Positions 17,460 to 27,475 of a stretch of 64,000 bases of DNA are shown piece by piece. Source of the DNA: Synechococcus sp. CS-1330 (GTDB lineage Bacteria; Cyanobacteriota; Cyanobacteriia; PCC-6307; Cyanobiaceae); NCBI GenBank assembly GCA_025128025.1, contig JAHLYR010000016.1, positions 89,607 to 153,606 on the forward strand. Direction: 5' to 3'. A model generated the notes under the pieces. It made no database searches, had not been told where the DNA came from, and saw nothing but the letters and a program-made list of their open reading frames with translations. The position numbers and the translations under genes are program-made. The first letter of the stretch is position 1; each line of letters opens with the position of its first letter.

Positions 17460-18552
17460 GGCAAAAGGCGTTGCCCCGCTCGGGCAGTTGCCGGGCAACG
17501 GCTGCCGGCGGCAACACCAGGTTGAGCTCGCCACCGAGGCTGCGGGCCAGATCCCTGGCCAGGGCCAGTCCCAGACCCGTCCCCGGCCGCCCCTGCCCCT
17601 GCCGCCCCCGGAAACCCTGCTCAAAGATGGCCTGGCGCTCGTTTTCGGCGATCGGCTCGCCCCCATCCCACACCGTCAGTTGCCAGTCTCCTGACGCCAG
17701 GGCTTGGCAGTCCAGGCCGATGGCCGTGCCGCTAGGGCTGTATCGAAAGGCGTTGTTTAGCAGGTTGGCCAAAATTTCAGCTACGGCGCCACTGTCCCCG
17801 TGCCAGTTGGGCAAGCAGGATGGCGGGTGCCAGGGGCGGCCCTGCAGAGAGGCCGTGGCAGCAGCCCGCTGCACCAAGGGCTCCAGCCAGTCGAGCAGGG
17901 GCTGGCCCTCGGGCCCCACGAGCCCGGGGGGAAGTAGCAGGGGCGGCGCCGCTTCGCCGCTGACGGCGGCTTGTTCGTGGCGGTCCAGCTGGCTGAGGGC
18001 TTCCACATAGCGGTTGAGCTGGCGCTCTTCCGCTAGCAAGCCTTCCACTAGCGGTCGGTTCTGCTGGTCTTGTTCGAGGCGCCGCAGCAGTAGTTGGCCG
18101 AAGGTGCGCAGGGCGGCGAGGGGGTTGCGCAGCTGGTGCAACAGCAGGCCCAATTCGGCTTGCTGTTGCTCGAGAGTCTGCTGCAATTGCTGTTGTTCCA
18201 GATCAAGGCAGAGCGCTTCGGTAAGACACAGGGCGACGGCCTGGAGCCGTTGCCCGAGGCTGTCTGGCCAGGGCACCACGCTGGTTTCCACCTGGATCGC
18301 GCCCAGCAGCACCCTTTTGTGGCGCAGCGGCAGCCAGCGACGCTCCTCGGCGGGCAGGCTCAGCGGGCTGCCAGCTTCCACTGCAGGTAGGGCTCGGCCG
18401 TCACTCGGCCACTGACCAATCGGTACAAGGATTGGGGCGTTGGCTTCGCCGGGCTGGGTGACGTAAACCACCAGGGAGCTGAGGTCGCTGCGATCAGCGA
18501 ACTGGGCTAGCTGGAAGCGCAGTAGGGCGAGAAAGCGGTTGGAGACTTGCAT
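17416..18552 (-). CDS. Sensor histidine kinase, cytoplasmic
   Basis: The 378-residue kinase has no transmembrane helix. A GAF-like or unassigned N-terminal sensor region (about 1-115) leads through a glutamine/leucine-rich coiled segment to the phospho-acceptor box LLLHQLRNPLAALRTF, with H139 as the likely phosphorylation site. The HATPase domain follows: N box EILANLLNNAFRYSP, then WDGGEPI and GTGLGLALARDLA. No response regulator is adjacent, so it is an orphan kinase here. Its last 14 codons lie antisense to the end of cobS. The signal it senses cannot be told. Confidence 0.88.
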   Translation of the reverse strand: MQVSNRFLALLRFQLAQFADRSDLSSLVVYVTQPGEANAPILVPIGQWPSDGRALPAVEAGSPLSLPAEERRWLPLRHKRVLLGAIQVETSVVPWPDSLGQRLQAVALCLTEALCLDLEQQQLQQTLEQQQAELGLLLHQLRNPLAALRTFGQLLLRRLEQDQQNRPLVEGLLAEERQLNRYVEALSQLDRHEQAAVSGEAAPPLLLPPGLVGPEGQPLLDWLEPLVQRAAATASLQGRPWHPPSCLPNWHGDSGAVAEILANLLNNAFRYSPSGTAIGLDCQALASGDWQLTVWDGGEPIAENERQAIFEQGFRGRQGQGRPGTGLGLALARDLARSLGGELNLVLPPAAVARQLPERGNAFCLRLPAAAPNPAAGP

Positions 18553-18983
18553 CTGCTGCCCTCAGTCCTGGCCTTGTTCCAAAAAGTTTGGATAAGGCGT
18601 GGGAAAACCAGAAAAAAGTCTTAAGATGAGCGGTATCGACCAATACGGCGCGGTCCGCAAGCGGGCAGCGGTTCGTCGTCGTGACGCCCTCACCCTTTGT
18701 TGCCCATTTCGGCAATTCAGGCTACAGCAGTGACAGATTCAACTTTCGCCGATCTTGTTTCCTGTTGTTCTGCACCCCGAATGGGCGGGGTGTGGCGTCA
18801 CTGACCCCTGGGCCTGCTGACTCTCTCGGACAACAGAACGTTTGGGCGTCGCCCTGCTCTCCGAATTTTGGGGGGTGCGGGTGGGCTGAGTCACGGACCC
18901 TGCGCATGTTTTGCGCTCCCACTGTCCGTTCCCCCTCCGGTTTCTCTTACTCCTCTTAATTCCTCCTTCTCGGGAGCAGTTCA
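18553..18983. other. 431-bp non-coding region upstream of the DUF3155 gene
   Basis: No convincing gene was found. The region holds a -10-like TAAGAT at 18622-18627, a 7-bp hairpin at 18773-18792, and pyrimidine-rich sequence just before the next gene. A 35-codon open frame from ATG 18626 is noted elsewhere as doubtful. It may be a long 5' leader or hide a small RNA. Confidence 0.6.
18773..18792. other. Hairpin in the DUF3155 leader region
   Basis: CACCCCG (18773-18779) pairs perfectly with CGGGGTG (18786-18792) across a six-base loop. There is no T-run, so it is more likely a leader structure than an intrinsic terminator. Confidence 0.45.
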
Positions 18984-19355
18984 ATGTCCAAAAAGCGCAA
19001 GCGGATTAGCCGTCGCCGGCTCGCAGGCCAGCGGGTCCTGGCGCATGTCCCCACCTTTAATCTCGAGACCGGCTCCCACAAGCCGGTCACGGCAGCACGC
19101 CGCTTCATTGCTGAGGAGCTGTTGGTGCCCCCAGCAATTCTCAACGTGCGCCGCAACGAGCACACCACTGATCGCTTCTTCTGGGGCGAGAAGGGCCTGT
19201 TCAGCGCCCAATACGCCGAGGAAAACCATTTCCTGTTTCCCTCACTGCGCACGATCGTCGACCGCATCGGTGAGGAGGTGCTTTTCGAAGGCATCGAAGC
19301 CCTCGCCGCCGACGACTGGGAAGAAATGGAGGAGTACGAATACGCCTTCGTTTGA
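18984..19355 (+). CDS. DUF3155 domain-containing protein
   Basis: This 123-residue protein begins with a very basic segment (KKRKRISRRR) and ends acidic (DDWEEMEEYEYAFV). The middle motif NEHTTDRFFWGEKGLFSAQYAEE is typical of the cyanobacterial DUF3155 family, whose function I do not know. The basic start could suggest nucleic-acid contact, which is inference. An alternative reading frame covers the same DNA but lacks conserved features. The gene follows a 431-bp non-coding region, suggesting its own promoter and a long leader. Confidence 0.85.
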   Translation: MSKKRKRISRRRLAGQRVLAHVPTFNLETGSHKPVTAARRFIAEELLVPPAILNVRRNEHTTDRFFWGEKGLFSAQYAEENHFLFPSLRTIVDRIGEEVLFEGIEALAADDWEEMEEYEYAFV

Positions 19356-19398
19356 GCTTGGCTTTGCCCTGGCGTAACTCAGGTGGGCCACCGGTTGT

Positions 19399-20028
19399 TC
19401 AGCATGACCACTGGCCCGCCAAGTAGCTCCTCAGGGCAGGAAACAGGCAGCTATCAATTGTGTGGCCGCCTTTAAAGCCAACCAGTTCGGTGTCGATGCC
19501 ACCGAGTTGCAACTGCTCTTTCAGGGCCTCACTGGCTCCGTAGGGCACCACAGGATCCTGTTCGCCATGGGTGAGCAGGATTTTTGGCAGGGATGCTGAG
19601 GTTGGTTGCCAGCCGGGATGGGGGTAGCCGCTGCAGCCGATCAGAGCGGCAAGGGGGAGGCCGCTGCCGGCTGTGGCCACATCAAGGGCCATGGCTGCGC
19701 CTTGGGAGAAGCCCAGCAGAGCCGTTTGCTGCAGGGGCACCTCTACGGCTAGGGCCAGGAGCCGCTCTAGGAGCTGGGTTCGAGCGGCAGGCAGCTGGGG
19801 CCAATTTGGCTGTTGCAGGTCGTACCACTGGCGGCCGCTACCGCTTGGATGCGGCAGTGGTGCCCGCAGGGCCACCACGCTCACCGCTGGCCCCACCAGC
19901 AACTCGGCCAGGTCGAGCAGGTCGTCGGCATCCGCTCCCCAGCCGTGCAGCAGCACAAGGCGCCGGTCGCACAGGTCCGGGCCACTGCGGATCAGTTGGT
20001 CATTGGGCCGGCTGGTTTGGCTACTCAT
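19399..20028 (-). CDS. Alpha/beta-hydrolase, phospholipase/carboxylesterase family
   Basis: From the ATG at 20028 the protein has 209 residues. The order of motifs is that of the YpfH/carboxylesterase group: LLHGWGADADDLL with the oxyanion region, the nucleophile elbow GFSQGAAM (serine), an aspartate in THGEQDPVVP and a histidine in FKGGHTID. It would hydrolyse small esters or lysophospholipid-type substrates; the substrate is unknown. Although the frame stays open upstream as far as 20613, that part lies opposite purH and was excluded. It is divergent from purH with 54 bases between starts. Confidence 0.88.
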   Translation of the reverse strand: MSSQTSRPNDQLIRSGPDLCDRRLVLLHGWGADADDLLDLAELLVGPAVSVVALRAPLPHPSGSGRQWYDLQQPNWPQLPAARTQLLERLLALAVEVPLQQTALLGFSQGAAMALDVATAGSGLPLAALIGCSGYPHPGWQPTSASLPKILLTHGEQDPVVPYGASEALKEQLQLGGIDTELVGFKGGHTIDSCLFPALRSYLAGQWSC

Positions 20029-20082
20029 GACGGGGGATCTGTTGCTGCGTAGGTTGGCCCTAAACCTGCACGTTTGGCAGCC

Positions 20083-21642
20083 ATGGCCCCCACGGCCCTT
20101 CTCAGCGTCTCCAATAAGGAGGGCCTGGTGCCCTTGGCCGAGGGGCTGCTGGAGGCTGGCTATCAGTTGATCTCTAGTGGTGGCACCGCTGCGGCCCTCA
20201 AGGCGGCCGGGCTTGAGGTCACCAAGGTGGCGGAGCACACCGGCGCCCCTGAGATCTTGGGCGGCCGGGTCAAGACCCTGCACCCACGCATCCACGGCGG
20301 CATCCTGGCCCGCCGCTGCGAGCCCAGCCACCAGGCTGATCTGGAGGCCCAGGGCATTGCGCCGATCGACGTGGTGGTGGTCAACCTCTACCCATTTCGA
20401 GAAACCGTTGCCAACCCCGAGGTGGCATTCGACACCGCCATCGAGAACATCGATATCGGCGGCCCGGCAATGGTGCGGGCAGCGGCCAAAAATCACGCCG
20501 ATGTGGTGGTGCTGACCAGCCCCAGCCAATACGGACCCTTCCTTGAGTCTCTGCGCACCGGAGCCATCAGCGCCGCCCTGCGGCGCCAGCTGGCGCTGGA
20601 AGCTTTCCAGCACACCGCTAGCTACGACACGGCGATCAGTAGTTGGCTGGCAGGCCAGCTAGCCGGCGCAGCGGAGGTCCCATCATCGGTGGCGGCGCCC
20701 CTGCGACTCGAACTGCCCGCCCGCCAGAGCCTGCGCTACGGCGAAAACCCCCACCAACAGGCCACCTGGCACAGCGAGCCCGCTGCCGGCTGGGGCGCCG
20801 CGGTGCAACTGCAGGGCAAGGAGCTCAGCTACAACAACTTGATCGATCTCGATGCGGCCCTCGCCACCGTGCGGGAGTTTGGCTACGGCCCCGGAGCCCA
20901 GCCCGCTGCGGTAGTGGTCAAGCACACCAACCCCTGCGGCGTGGCAATCGGCCACAACGGCGCCGCTGCCCTCAGCCGGGCCCTTGACGCCGATCGGCTT
21001 TCAGCCTTCGGCGGCATTGTGGCGATCAACTGTGTGGTGGATCTAGCCACCGCCGAATTGCTGACCAGCCTTTTCCTTGAATGTGTAGTGGCGCCTGGCT
21101 TTGATGGGCCGGCATTGGAGCGGCTTGCGACGAAAGCCAATCTGCGCCTGCTGGAATTGAATCCTGCGGCGATCGCTCTGGCGTCCAGGCGCCAGCTGCG
21201 CACCCTGCTGGGCGGGGTACTGGTACAAGAGCTAGACGATCAACCGGTTGATGGAGCGGCCTGGCAGGTGGTGAGCGAACGCCAGCCCACAGCCCAGGAG
21301 CTCGAGGACCTCGGTTTTGCCTGGAAGCTGGCCCGCCATGTGCGCTCCAATGCCATCACCGTGGCCAAGGGTGGCCAAAGCCTGGGCATTGGCGCCGGCC
21401 AGATGAATCGGGTTGGCTCAGCCAGGCTGGCTTTGGAAGCGGCCGGGGATCGGGCCCGGGGCGCGGTGCTTGCTAGCGACGGCTTCTTCCCCTTCGATGA
21501 CACCGTGCGGCTGGCGGCTGGTCAGGGCATCACTGCTGTGATTCAGCCTGGCGGCAGCGTGCGCGACGCCGATTCGATCACTGCCTGCAATGCCCTTGGC
21601 TTGGCGATGGTGGTAACCGGTCGCCGTCATTTTCTGCATTAA
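20083..21642 (+). CDS. purH: Bifunctional AICAR formyltransferase / IMP cyclohydrolase
   Basis: The 519-residue protein carries out the last two steps of purine synthesis, formylating AICAR with 10-formyl-THF and closing the ring to IMP. The N-terminal cyclohydrolase (MGS-like) domain includes [17 protein letters not shown] and [14 protein letters not shown]; the C-terminal transformylase includes [17 protein letters not shown] and [12 protein letters not shown] 20083 matches the family start; a TTG 9 bases upstream is less likely. Length is normal. Confidence 0.97.
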   Translation: MAPTALLSVSNKEGLVPLAEGLLEAGYQLISSGGTAAALKAAGLEVTKVAEHTGAPEILGGRVKTLHPRIHGGILARRCEPSHQADLEAQGIAPIDVVVVNLYPFRETVANPEVAFDTAIENIDIGGPAMVRAAAKNHADVVVLTSPSQYGPFLESLRTGAISAALRRQLALEAFQHTASYDTAISSWLAGQLAGAAEVPSSVAAPLRLELPARQSLRYGENPHQQATWHSEPAAGWGAAVQLQGKELSYNNLIDLDAALATVREFGYGPGAQPAAVVVKHTNPCGVAIGHNGAAALSRALDADRLSAFGGIVAINCVVDLATAELLTSLFLECVVAPGFDGPALERLATKANLRLLELNPAAIALASRRQLRTLLGGVLVQELDDQPVDGAAWQVVSERQPTAQELEDLGFAWKLARHVRSNAITVAKGGQSLGIGAGQMNRVGSARLALEAAGDRARGAVLASDGFFPFDDTVRLAAGQGITAVIQPGGSVRDADSITACNALGLAMVVTGRRHFLH

Positions 21643-21737
21643 CGCCCTTGCTGGGGCGCAGTGAGTTGTAGTTTCGCTTCATAAGTCCTGCTCTGCTGCG
21701 CACTTGCCGCAGCCCTCCCTTGGCCCCATCTGACGCC

Positions 21738-22202
21738 ATGCCCGAAGCCCTCGCCTACAACCTCAACTTCCTCCATCCCCTGTTGATGCTGGGTCTGTTG
21801 GCCCTCTCCAGTTACGGGATGCTGCTTGGCATCAAGGCCAAGAAAACCCGCACCGCAGATGCTGAGACCCGCAAGCAGCTGATCAAGGGGCAGTTTGCCA
21901 AGCGCCATTTCCAGATCGGCAGCCTGATCCTGGCGCTCACCGTGCTGGGCACCTTCGGCGGCATGGCCGTTACCTACCTCAATAACGGCAAATTATTTGT
22001 AGGCCCCCACCTGCTCGTGGGCATTGGCATGACCTGCTTGATCGCCCTGGCGGTATCGCTTACCCCCCTGATGCAGCAGGGCAATCTGATCGCCCGCAAG
22101 GTCCATGTGGGCCTCAACATGGCAATGATGACTCTGTTCCTGTGGCAGGCGGTGAGTGGCTTTCAGATCCTCAATAAAATCTGGGAAAACCGCCCTGCTT
22201 GA
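21738..22202 (+). CDS. DUF4079 family membrane protein
   Basis: The 154-residue protein has four predicted transmembrane helices: LNFLHPLLMLGLLALSSYG, ILALTVLGTFGG, HLLVGIGMTCLIALAVS and a last one near the C-terminus. Histidines lie at membrane edges (FLHPLL, RHFQIG, GPHLL, KVHVGLN), reminiscent of haem-binding cytochrome b-like bundles, but function is not known to me. The ATG at 21738 (MPEALAYN) is preferred over a TTG six codons upstream. It stands alone between purH and the convergent DUF1997 gene. Confidence 0.85.
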   Translation: MPEALAYNLNFLHPLLMLGLLALSSYGMLLGIKAKKTRTADAETRKQLIKGQFAKRHFQIGSLILALTVLGTFGGMAVTYLNNGKLFVGPHLLVGIGMTCLIALAVSLTPLMQQGNLIARKVHVGLNMAMMTLFLWQAVSGFQILNKIWENRPA

Positions 22203-22250
22203 GTTCTGGCCTCAGGGCTAGGTTCCAAATTTGAAAGCAGCCCAGCTGAT

Positions 22251-22973
22251 TTAGAACTGGGCGCTTCGCCGGGGCGGGCACTCAAGATCGTGGCTGCCGT
22301 GAAAATCTTCCTGCACCTTCCAGGTGAGCCGGCGAGAGATCTGCCTCACGATCTGACGCAGCAGGTGGTCGCCGCTCGACTGCACCAGCCCATCAGGCAG
22401 CAGGGTGATCACCCCGGGTAGGCGTACCCAGACGCTCAAGTCGAGCTCCCAGCGCACCAAAGTTTGGGGACGGGGATCGTTGGAAGCGACGGCAGCATCA
22501 TTGGCTTGGTCCAGTTGCAGCGAGGCGTTGAACTCGACGTCGTAAAGCCCTTCAAGCTTGGGATCGCCGCTGGGGTGGGGCACGGTCAAGATTCGGTACA
22601 GCCCCTGGTCTTGGGGTAGCAATTCCAGGCCGATGGTGGGCTCCACCTCGAAGCCGAAGTTGCCAAAGCTGCCCAAAGTCAGCGCGTAGCCCCGCGTGCC
22701 CAGGGCTTCCACACTCATCGGGGCAGCGCAACGGCGAAACCAGCCCTCGTGGTGATCGAGGTATTGGGAGACAACGGGCGCGCTGGCCCGCATTTCCATT
22801 ACGTCGGCAAAGGCACTGGCATAGCGGCGCACCCGCGGATCATCGCTGTCGCGCAGCAGCAGACCGGAGTCCAGATCTGCCTTGCACGACGGATGGGCTG
22901 ATGCGGTTGACAACGACAAAGGCAACTCCTGGCGTTTGACCAGCCCTGGCAGCGAGATGCCGGACTTATTCAA
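22251..22973 (-). CDS. DUF1997 family protein
   Basis: This 240-residue soluble protein matches the cyanobacterial/plastid DUF1997 family. The recognisable parts are the centre (MRASAPVVSQYLDHHEGWFRR, GSFGNFGFEVEPTIGLEL) and the C-terminal region LPGVITLLPDGLVQSSGDHLL. Function is unknown. The most upstream start in frame is a TTG at 22973; the true start may be internal, since the first 40 residues look poorly conserved. It lies downstream of ispH on the same strand with a gap of about 77 bases. Confidence 0.8.
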   Translation of the reverse strand: MNKSGISLPGLVKRQELPLSLSTASAHPSCKADLDSGLLLRDSDDPRVRRYASAFADVMEMRASAPVVSQYLDHHEGWFRRCAAPMSVEALGTRGYALTLGSFGNFGFEVEPTIGLELLPQDQGLYRILTVPHPSGDPKLEGLYDVEFNASLQLDQANDAAVASNDPRPQTLVRWELDLSVWVRLPGVITLLPDGLVQSSGDHLLRQIVRQISRRLTWKVQEDFHGSHDLECPPRRSAQF

Positions 22974-23050
22974 GGCGTTCTTTAATCAATGTAAAGCTCC
23001 CGGTGGACCCGCGTGCCGCCCGCTGTGACACCCGAACACCTTGGTTCGGT

Positions 23051-24247
23051 TCAGGCTTCGCAGAGTTCGATCAGCCGCTCGATCACGTCCTCCACCACCC
23101 GGTCGGGGGTGGAGGCCCCGGAGGTGATGCCCACTCGGATTGGACCTTCAGGCAGGAAGGGCTGCTCGATTTCGAGCACGCCCCCTAGGGGCATGTGCTC
23201 GATGCGGTTGCCAGGGCCAATGCGCTCGGGGGTGTCGATGTGGAAGGAGCGGATGCCCCGGCTGACGGCGATCTCCTGCAGGTGGGTGGTATTGGAGGAG
23301 TTGTAACCGCCGATCACGACCATCAGGTCGAGAGGCTCATCCACTAAGGCGAAAATGGCGTCCTGGCGCTCCTGGGTGGCGTCGCAAATGGTGTTAAAGG
23401 CCAGGAAGTGTTCGTTGAGCTCGATGGGGCCGAAGCGCTGCAGCATGGTGCGCTCGAACAGGCGGCCAATCTCTTCGGTTTCGCTCTTCAACATGGTGGT
23501 CTGGTTGGCGACGCCAACCCGGATCAGATCGCGGTCGGGGTCGAAGCCGGGCGAGCAGGCTTTAGAGAAGCGGTCCATGAAGGATTGGCGATCGCCGTTG
23601 CCGAGGATGTATTCGCTCACCATCTGGGCTTCGGCCAGGTCGAGCACCACCAAGTAGGTTCCGGCAAAGCTGCTGGTGGCGAGGGTTTCCTCGTGCTTCA
23701 CCTTGCCGTGAATGATCGAGGTGAAGGAGTGCTTTTTGTGCTTTTCCACCGTGTTCCACACCTTGGAGACCCAGGGGCAGGTGGTATCAACGATGTGGCA
23801 GCCCCGCTCGTTCAGCAGCTGCATCTCCTGCACGGTGGCGCCGAAGGCGGGCAGGATCACCACATCACCGCTGGCAACCTCCGAAAAATCTTTCATGCCG
23901 TCTTCCACGGAGATGAACAGCACGTTCATGTCGCGCAGGTGATCGTTGACCGAAGGGTTGTGGATGATTTCATTTGTGATCCAGATCCGTTCAGTGGGGT
24001 AGTGGCGCCGGGTTTCGTAGGCCATCGCCACTGCCCGCTCTACGCCCCAGCAGAACCCAAAAGCTTCCGCCAGCCGCACGGTGAGGCGGCCGCTCTCGAG
24101 CGAGTAGCCGCTTTCCCGCAGCTTGGCGATCAGATCGCTTTGGTAGGCCTGCTCCAGGCTTCCTGCCACCTCATTGCCCAAACCGAAACCTCGGCGGTTG
24201 TAACGCTCCGAGTGGTGCAAGGAGCGTTTGAAGGCGCGGGTATCCAC
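23051..24247 (-). CDS. ispH: 4-hydroxy-3-methylbut-2-enyl diphosphate reductase
   Basis: The last enzyme of the MEP pathway, a [4Fe-4S] protein that turns HMBPP into IPP and DMAPP, feeding carotenoid and chlorophyll synthesis. The 398-residue product is the long cyanobacterial form. It starts with GTG at 24247 ([21 protein letters not shown] follows), matching the family N-terminus as I remember it. Cluster cysteines are in [26 protein letters not shown] and near [11 protein letters not shown]; the substrate histidine/glutamate region [12 protein letters not shown] is present. It follows the GAP-like gene with a gap of about 37 bases. Confidence 0.95.
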   Translation of the reverse strand: MDTRAFKRSLHHSERYNRRGFGLGNEVAGSLEQAYQSDLIAKLRESGYSLESGRLTVRLAEAFGFCWGVERAVAMAYETRRHYPTERIWITNEIIHNPSVNDHLRDMNVLFISVEDGMKDFSEVASGDVVILPAFGATVQEMQLLNERGCHIVDTTCPWVSKVWNTVEKHKKHSFTSIIHGKVKHEETLATSSFAGTYLVVLDLAEAQMVSEYILGNGDRQSFMDRFSKACSPGFDPDRDLIRVGVANQTTMLKSETEEIGRLFERTMLQRFGPIELNEHFLAFNTICDATQERQDAIFALVDEPLDLMVVIGGYNSSNTTHLQEIAVSRGIRSFHIDTPERIGPGNRIEHMPLGGVLEIEQPFLPEGPIRVGITSGASTPDRVVEDVIERLIELCEA

Positions 24248-24284
24248 AGCGTCGAGGTCTCGGTGAAACAACTCTATGGGCCCC

Positions 24285-24992
24285 TTAGGTCAGAGCTGCG
24301 GCTCCCAGGGTCATCTGGTGGAGGCCCTCAATTCCCTGCCAGCCCAGATAGACCCCCAGCACCAGGGCAAATACCCCCACCAGCCATTCGGCCCGATGCA
24401 CAAGCCAGTCGTTGAGGCGGCTCAGGGGCTGGCGCAGCCTGCCGCCGCTCAGCAGCCAGGCCACTGGTGGCAGCAGCAGTAGCGAGGTGGTTACGGCCAC
24501 AAATACGGCGCCCACCTCCAGGTCGCCGCGCAGGGAGGTGTGGTTGGTGAGCAACATGCCGCCTTCCTTGGCGTAAAAAACCAGATTTTCCGGGCTGATC
24601 AAGGCACAGCCGGCCCCCAGCCCGAGCAGGGGAAACCAGTCGAGCTCGGGCAGCTGGCCCATCAGTTGCATCGCCCAGCTCTCCTCACCGATGGCTGCCG
24701 CAGGGGTTAGCTGGAACAGCCCCAGGGCCACCAGGGCGCCGGCACCGATCAGGTCCATCAGCACCTGGCCGCGGCTGCCCAGCTGCATGGCCCAACTGAA
24801 GCGACTGCCTACCAGCACCACCGCTGCCAGCGCGCCACCGTTGGCGATTATCCAGCCCCCCAGGTAGGTGGAGCAGCGTCGCAGCGGGTTGGGGCCCAGC
24901 AGCAGCAGGGCCACGAGAGCGATGTTGAGTGGGCTGAAGGAAATGCCCAGGCCCAGGGCGAGGGTCTGGGTAAGCCAGTGGAACGGAAGCAT
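24285..24992 (-). CDS. GAP/LysE-like polytopic membrane protein
   Basis: From ATG 24992 the protein has 235 residues and about six transmembrane helices. The N-terminal [18 protein letters not shown] and the later [12 protein letters not shown] are typical of the GAP (Sap) family, related in fold to LysE exporters. In mycobacteria relatives move glycopeptidolipids; in cyanobacteria function is unknown. It lies between sfsA and ispH on the same strand with short gaps (28 and 37 bases). Confidence 0.78.
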   Translation of the reverse strand: MLPFHWLTQTLALGLGISFSPLNIALVALLLLGPNPLRRCSTYLGGWIIANGGALAAVVLVGSRFSWAMQLGSRGQVLMDLIGAGALVALGLFQLTPAAAIGEESWAMQLMGQLPELDWFPLLGLGAGCALISPENLVFYAKEGGMLLTNHTSLRGDLEVGAVFVAVTTSLLLLPPVAWLLSGGRLRQPLSRLNDWLVHRAEWLVGVFALVLGVYLGWQGIEGLHQMTLGAAALT

Positions 24993-25020
24993 CGCGGGAT
25001 TGTGGCGCTTAGCCAGCGCC

Positions 25021-25776
25021 TTAGGCGGGGCCGTGGGTTTCCACAGCCGCAATTCCATGCCAGTTGACCTCGCTGGCGCTGAAGCTGTAGCGGCAGGGCA
25101 GTACCTCCACTCCCGCCGCCAGGGCCTGGCGAAACAGTTCGCCGTAGCGCGGGTCGGCTGCGTCGCCCGGGGCAAAGCGGCTCACATCGCCGCGACTAAG
25201 GCAGGGCACCAGCACCGCCCGGCTCTCTGGCAGCAGGGCCATCAGCTCCACCAGGTGTTTTTGGCCCCGTTCAGTAACGGTGTCTGGGAAAAGGGCCAGC
25301 GGCCCTTCGCTCCAGGTGGTGTTTTTCACCTCCAGGTAGATCGGCCTGGGATCGGCGGCGTTTTCCGCTGGGGTGAGCAGCAGGTCGATGCGGCTGCGGC
25401 GCCCTTCGCCATAGGGCACTTCGGCCCGGATGGTGGCGATCGGCCCCAGCCAGGGCTCCAGGTAACCGGCCTCAATCGTGGCCCGCACCAGATGGTTGGG
25501 TAGGGCCGTGTTGATGCCCACCCAGATGGGCGTGCCATCGGCGCCAGGCACCTGGGCCTGTTCCCAGGTCCAGGCCAGTTTGCGGCTGGGGGAAGGGGCG
25601 TGGCGCAAGCGCACCCGGCCGCCGGGGTGCAGCACTCCGGTCATTGGCCCGGTGTTGGCGCAGTGGGCCGTGACCAGCTCGCCGTTTTCTAGTTCGATAT
25701 CGGCCAGGAAGCGCTTGTAGCGCTTCACCAAGGTGCCTTCCACCAAGGGGCCGAGGCTGAGCACGCAGGTGGCCAT
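25021..25776 (-). CDS. sfsA: DNA/RNA nuclease SfsA (sugar fermentation stimulation protein)
   Basis: The 251-residue protein starts with ATG at 25776 (MATCVLSLGPLVEGTLVKRYKR), the usual SfsA N-terminus after a short leader. The N-terminal OB-like part holds AHCANTGPMTG; the C-terminal part has the PD-(D/E)XK-type residues RIDLLL and YLEVKNTTW. E. coli SfsA was first tied to maltose regulation; the family is now annotated as nucleases. It is divergent from murJ with 73 bases between starts. Confidence 0.93.
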   Translation of the reverse strand: MATCVLSLGPLVEGTLVKRYKRFLADIELENGELVTAHCANTGPMTGVLHPGGRVRLRHAPSPSRKLAWTWEQAQVPGADGTPIWVGINTALPNHLVRATIEAGYLEPWLGPIATIRAEVPYGEGRRSRIDLLLTPAENAADPRPIYLEVKNTTWSEGPLALFPDTVTERGQKHLVELMALLPESRAVLVPCLSRGDVSRFAPGDAADPRYGELFRQALAAGVEVLPCRYSFSASEVNWHGIAAVETHGPA

Positions 25777-25849
25777 GTCGGGCAGGCTGGGGTGGATTGG
25801 AGCAGGCCAGCCATACTGCCGCCAACTCCCGGGCCTTGGGTCCCACTGG

Positions 25850-27475
25850 ATGGCAAAGTCCCTCAGGCGCATTGCCCTGGTTGTGGCAGTGGCCACTGCC
25901 CTCAGCAAGTTGGCCGGCCTGGTCCGTCAGCAGGCCATTGCAGCGGCCTTCGGCGTTGGCGCTGCTTACGACGCCTACAACTACGCCTACGTGCTGCCAG
26001 GTTTTCTGCTGATCCTGCTGGGCGGCATCAACGGACCTTTCCACAGCGCCATGGTGAGCGTGCTGGCCCGCCGGCCCCGCCAGGAGGGCGCCTACGTGCT
26101 GGCTGCAATCAACACCCTGGTGGGGGCGGGGTTGCTCGGGGTGACGGTGTTGCTGCTGGTGTTCGCTGGCCCCCTGATCACCCTGGTGGGCCCGGGCCTG
26201 GATGCCACCCGCCACGAAATCGCCGTGCTGCAGCTGCGTTGGATGGCGCCAATGGCCCTATTTGCCGGGCTGATCGGCCTGGGCTTTGGAGCCCTTAATG
26301 CTGCTGATGAGTTTTGGTTGCCCTCGGTGAGCCCCTTGCTCTCGAGCGTGGCCGTGATCGCTGGTATCGCCGCGCTGTGGTGGCAGCTCGGTGCAGCGAT
26401 CACCCTGCCCACTACGGCGGTGCTTGGCGGCGTGGTGCTGGCCGGCTCCACAACTTTGGGGGCGGTGCTGCAGTGGTTGATTCAGCTGCCAGCCCTGGCC
26501 CGGCAAGGGCTGCAACGCTTTCAGCTGGTGTGGGACTGGCGAGACCCCGGTGTGCGCGAGGTGCTGCAGGTGATGGGGCCCGCCACCCTCTCCTCGGGGA
26601 TGCTGCAGATAAACGTGTTTGTGTCCCTGTTTTTCGCTTCGGGTATCCCGGCGGCGGCGGCGGGTCTCGGCTACGCCAACCTGCTCGTGCAAACGCCCCT
26701 GGGGCTGCTCTCCAATGCCCTACTGGTGCCGCTACTGCCGGTTTATGCCCGGCTGACGGCACCGGCCGATCGACCTGAGCTGGTCGGTCGTATCCGCCAG
26801 GGGCTGATGCTCTCCAACGCCAGCATGCTGCCCCTGGGGGCATTGATGGTGGCGCTGGCTTTGCCCATCGTGGCGCTGATTTATGAGCGGGGGGCTTTCA
26901 ATGCCGGTGCTGCGGAGTTGGTGGGAAACCTGCTGATGGCCTACGGCATCGGCATGCCCGCCTATCTGGCCCGCGATGTGCTGGTGCGGGTGTTCTACGC
27001 CCTCGGCGATGGGGTTACCCCGTTCCGCTGGTCGATGGCGGGGATCGGGCTGAATGCGTTCTTTTGCTGGACTTTCGTGGGCGGACCGGTACCCGGCGCT
27101 ACCCAGCTGCTACCTGGGCTCTATTGCGGCGCCGCCGGCCTGGTGCTGGCCACCGTGGCAGTGAATCTGATCACCTGTGTGGGTTTGCTGCTGGCGCTGC
27201 AGACCAAGCTCGGCGGGTTGCCATTGCGGCTTTGGCTGCGCGACACGATGCTGCTGTTCGGTGCAGCCGTACTGGCCGGACTGGCGGCCTGGGGCGTGTC
27301 AGTAACTGTGGCCTGGCCCATTGGTCTTTGGGGCCGGCTGCTGGAGTGCAGCTTTGCCGGCGGAGTGGGCGTCTTGATCTATGGCGTGGTGGCCAGCCTT
27401 GCCCAGGTGCCAGAGGTCAAGGATCTGACCGACCAGTTGCGAGATCGCTTGCCTCGAATTGGTGCGAGGCGCTAA
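25850..27475 (+). CDS. murJ: Lipid II flippase MurJ
   Basis: The 541-residue MATE-like membrane protein has about 14 hydrophobic helices and begins with the typical RIALVVAVATALSKLAGLVRQQ. It flips lipid II to the periplasmic face for peptidoglycan synthesis. The ATG at 25850 fits the family start; the frame is open further up but that part lies opposite sfsA. Near the end the motifs AYLARDVLVRVFYALGDG match the family. Its stop overlaps the stop of the convergent small gene by 4 bases. Confidence 0.94.
   Translation: MAKSLRRIALVVAVATALSKLAGLVRQQAIAAAFGVGAAYDAYNYAYVLPGFLLILLGGINGPFHSAMVSVLARRPRQEGAYVLAAINTLVGAGLLGVTVLLLVFAGPLITLVGPGLDATRHEIAVLQLRWMAPMALFAGLIGLGFGALNAADEFWLPSVSPLLSSVAVIAGIAALWWQLGAAITLPTTAVLGGVVLAGSTTLGAVLQWLIQLPALARQGLQRFQLVWDWRDPGVREVLQVMGPATLSSGMLQINVFVSLFFASGIPAAAAGLGYANLLVQTPLGLLSNALLVPLLPVYARLTAPADRPELVGRIRQGLMLSNASMLPLGALMVALALPIVALIYERGAFNAGAAELVGNLLMAYGIGMPAYLARDVLVRVFYALGDGVTPFRWSMAGIGLNAFFCWTFVGGPVPGATQLLPGLYCGAAGLVLATVAVNLITCVGLLLALQTKLGGLPLRLWLRDTMLLFGAAVLAGLAAWGVSVTVAWPIGLWGRLLECSFAGGVGVLIYGVVASLAQVPEVKDLTDQLRDRLPRIGARR

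Noticed and set aside
23408..24415. 335-codon open frame on the plus strand opposite ispH
   Set aside because: ispH has clear motifs on the minus strand; the opposite frame is rich in His, Gln and Gly and lacks any fold signature.
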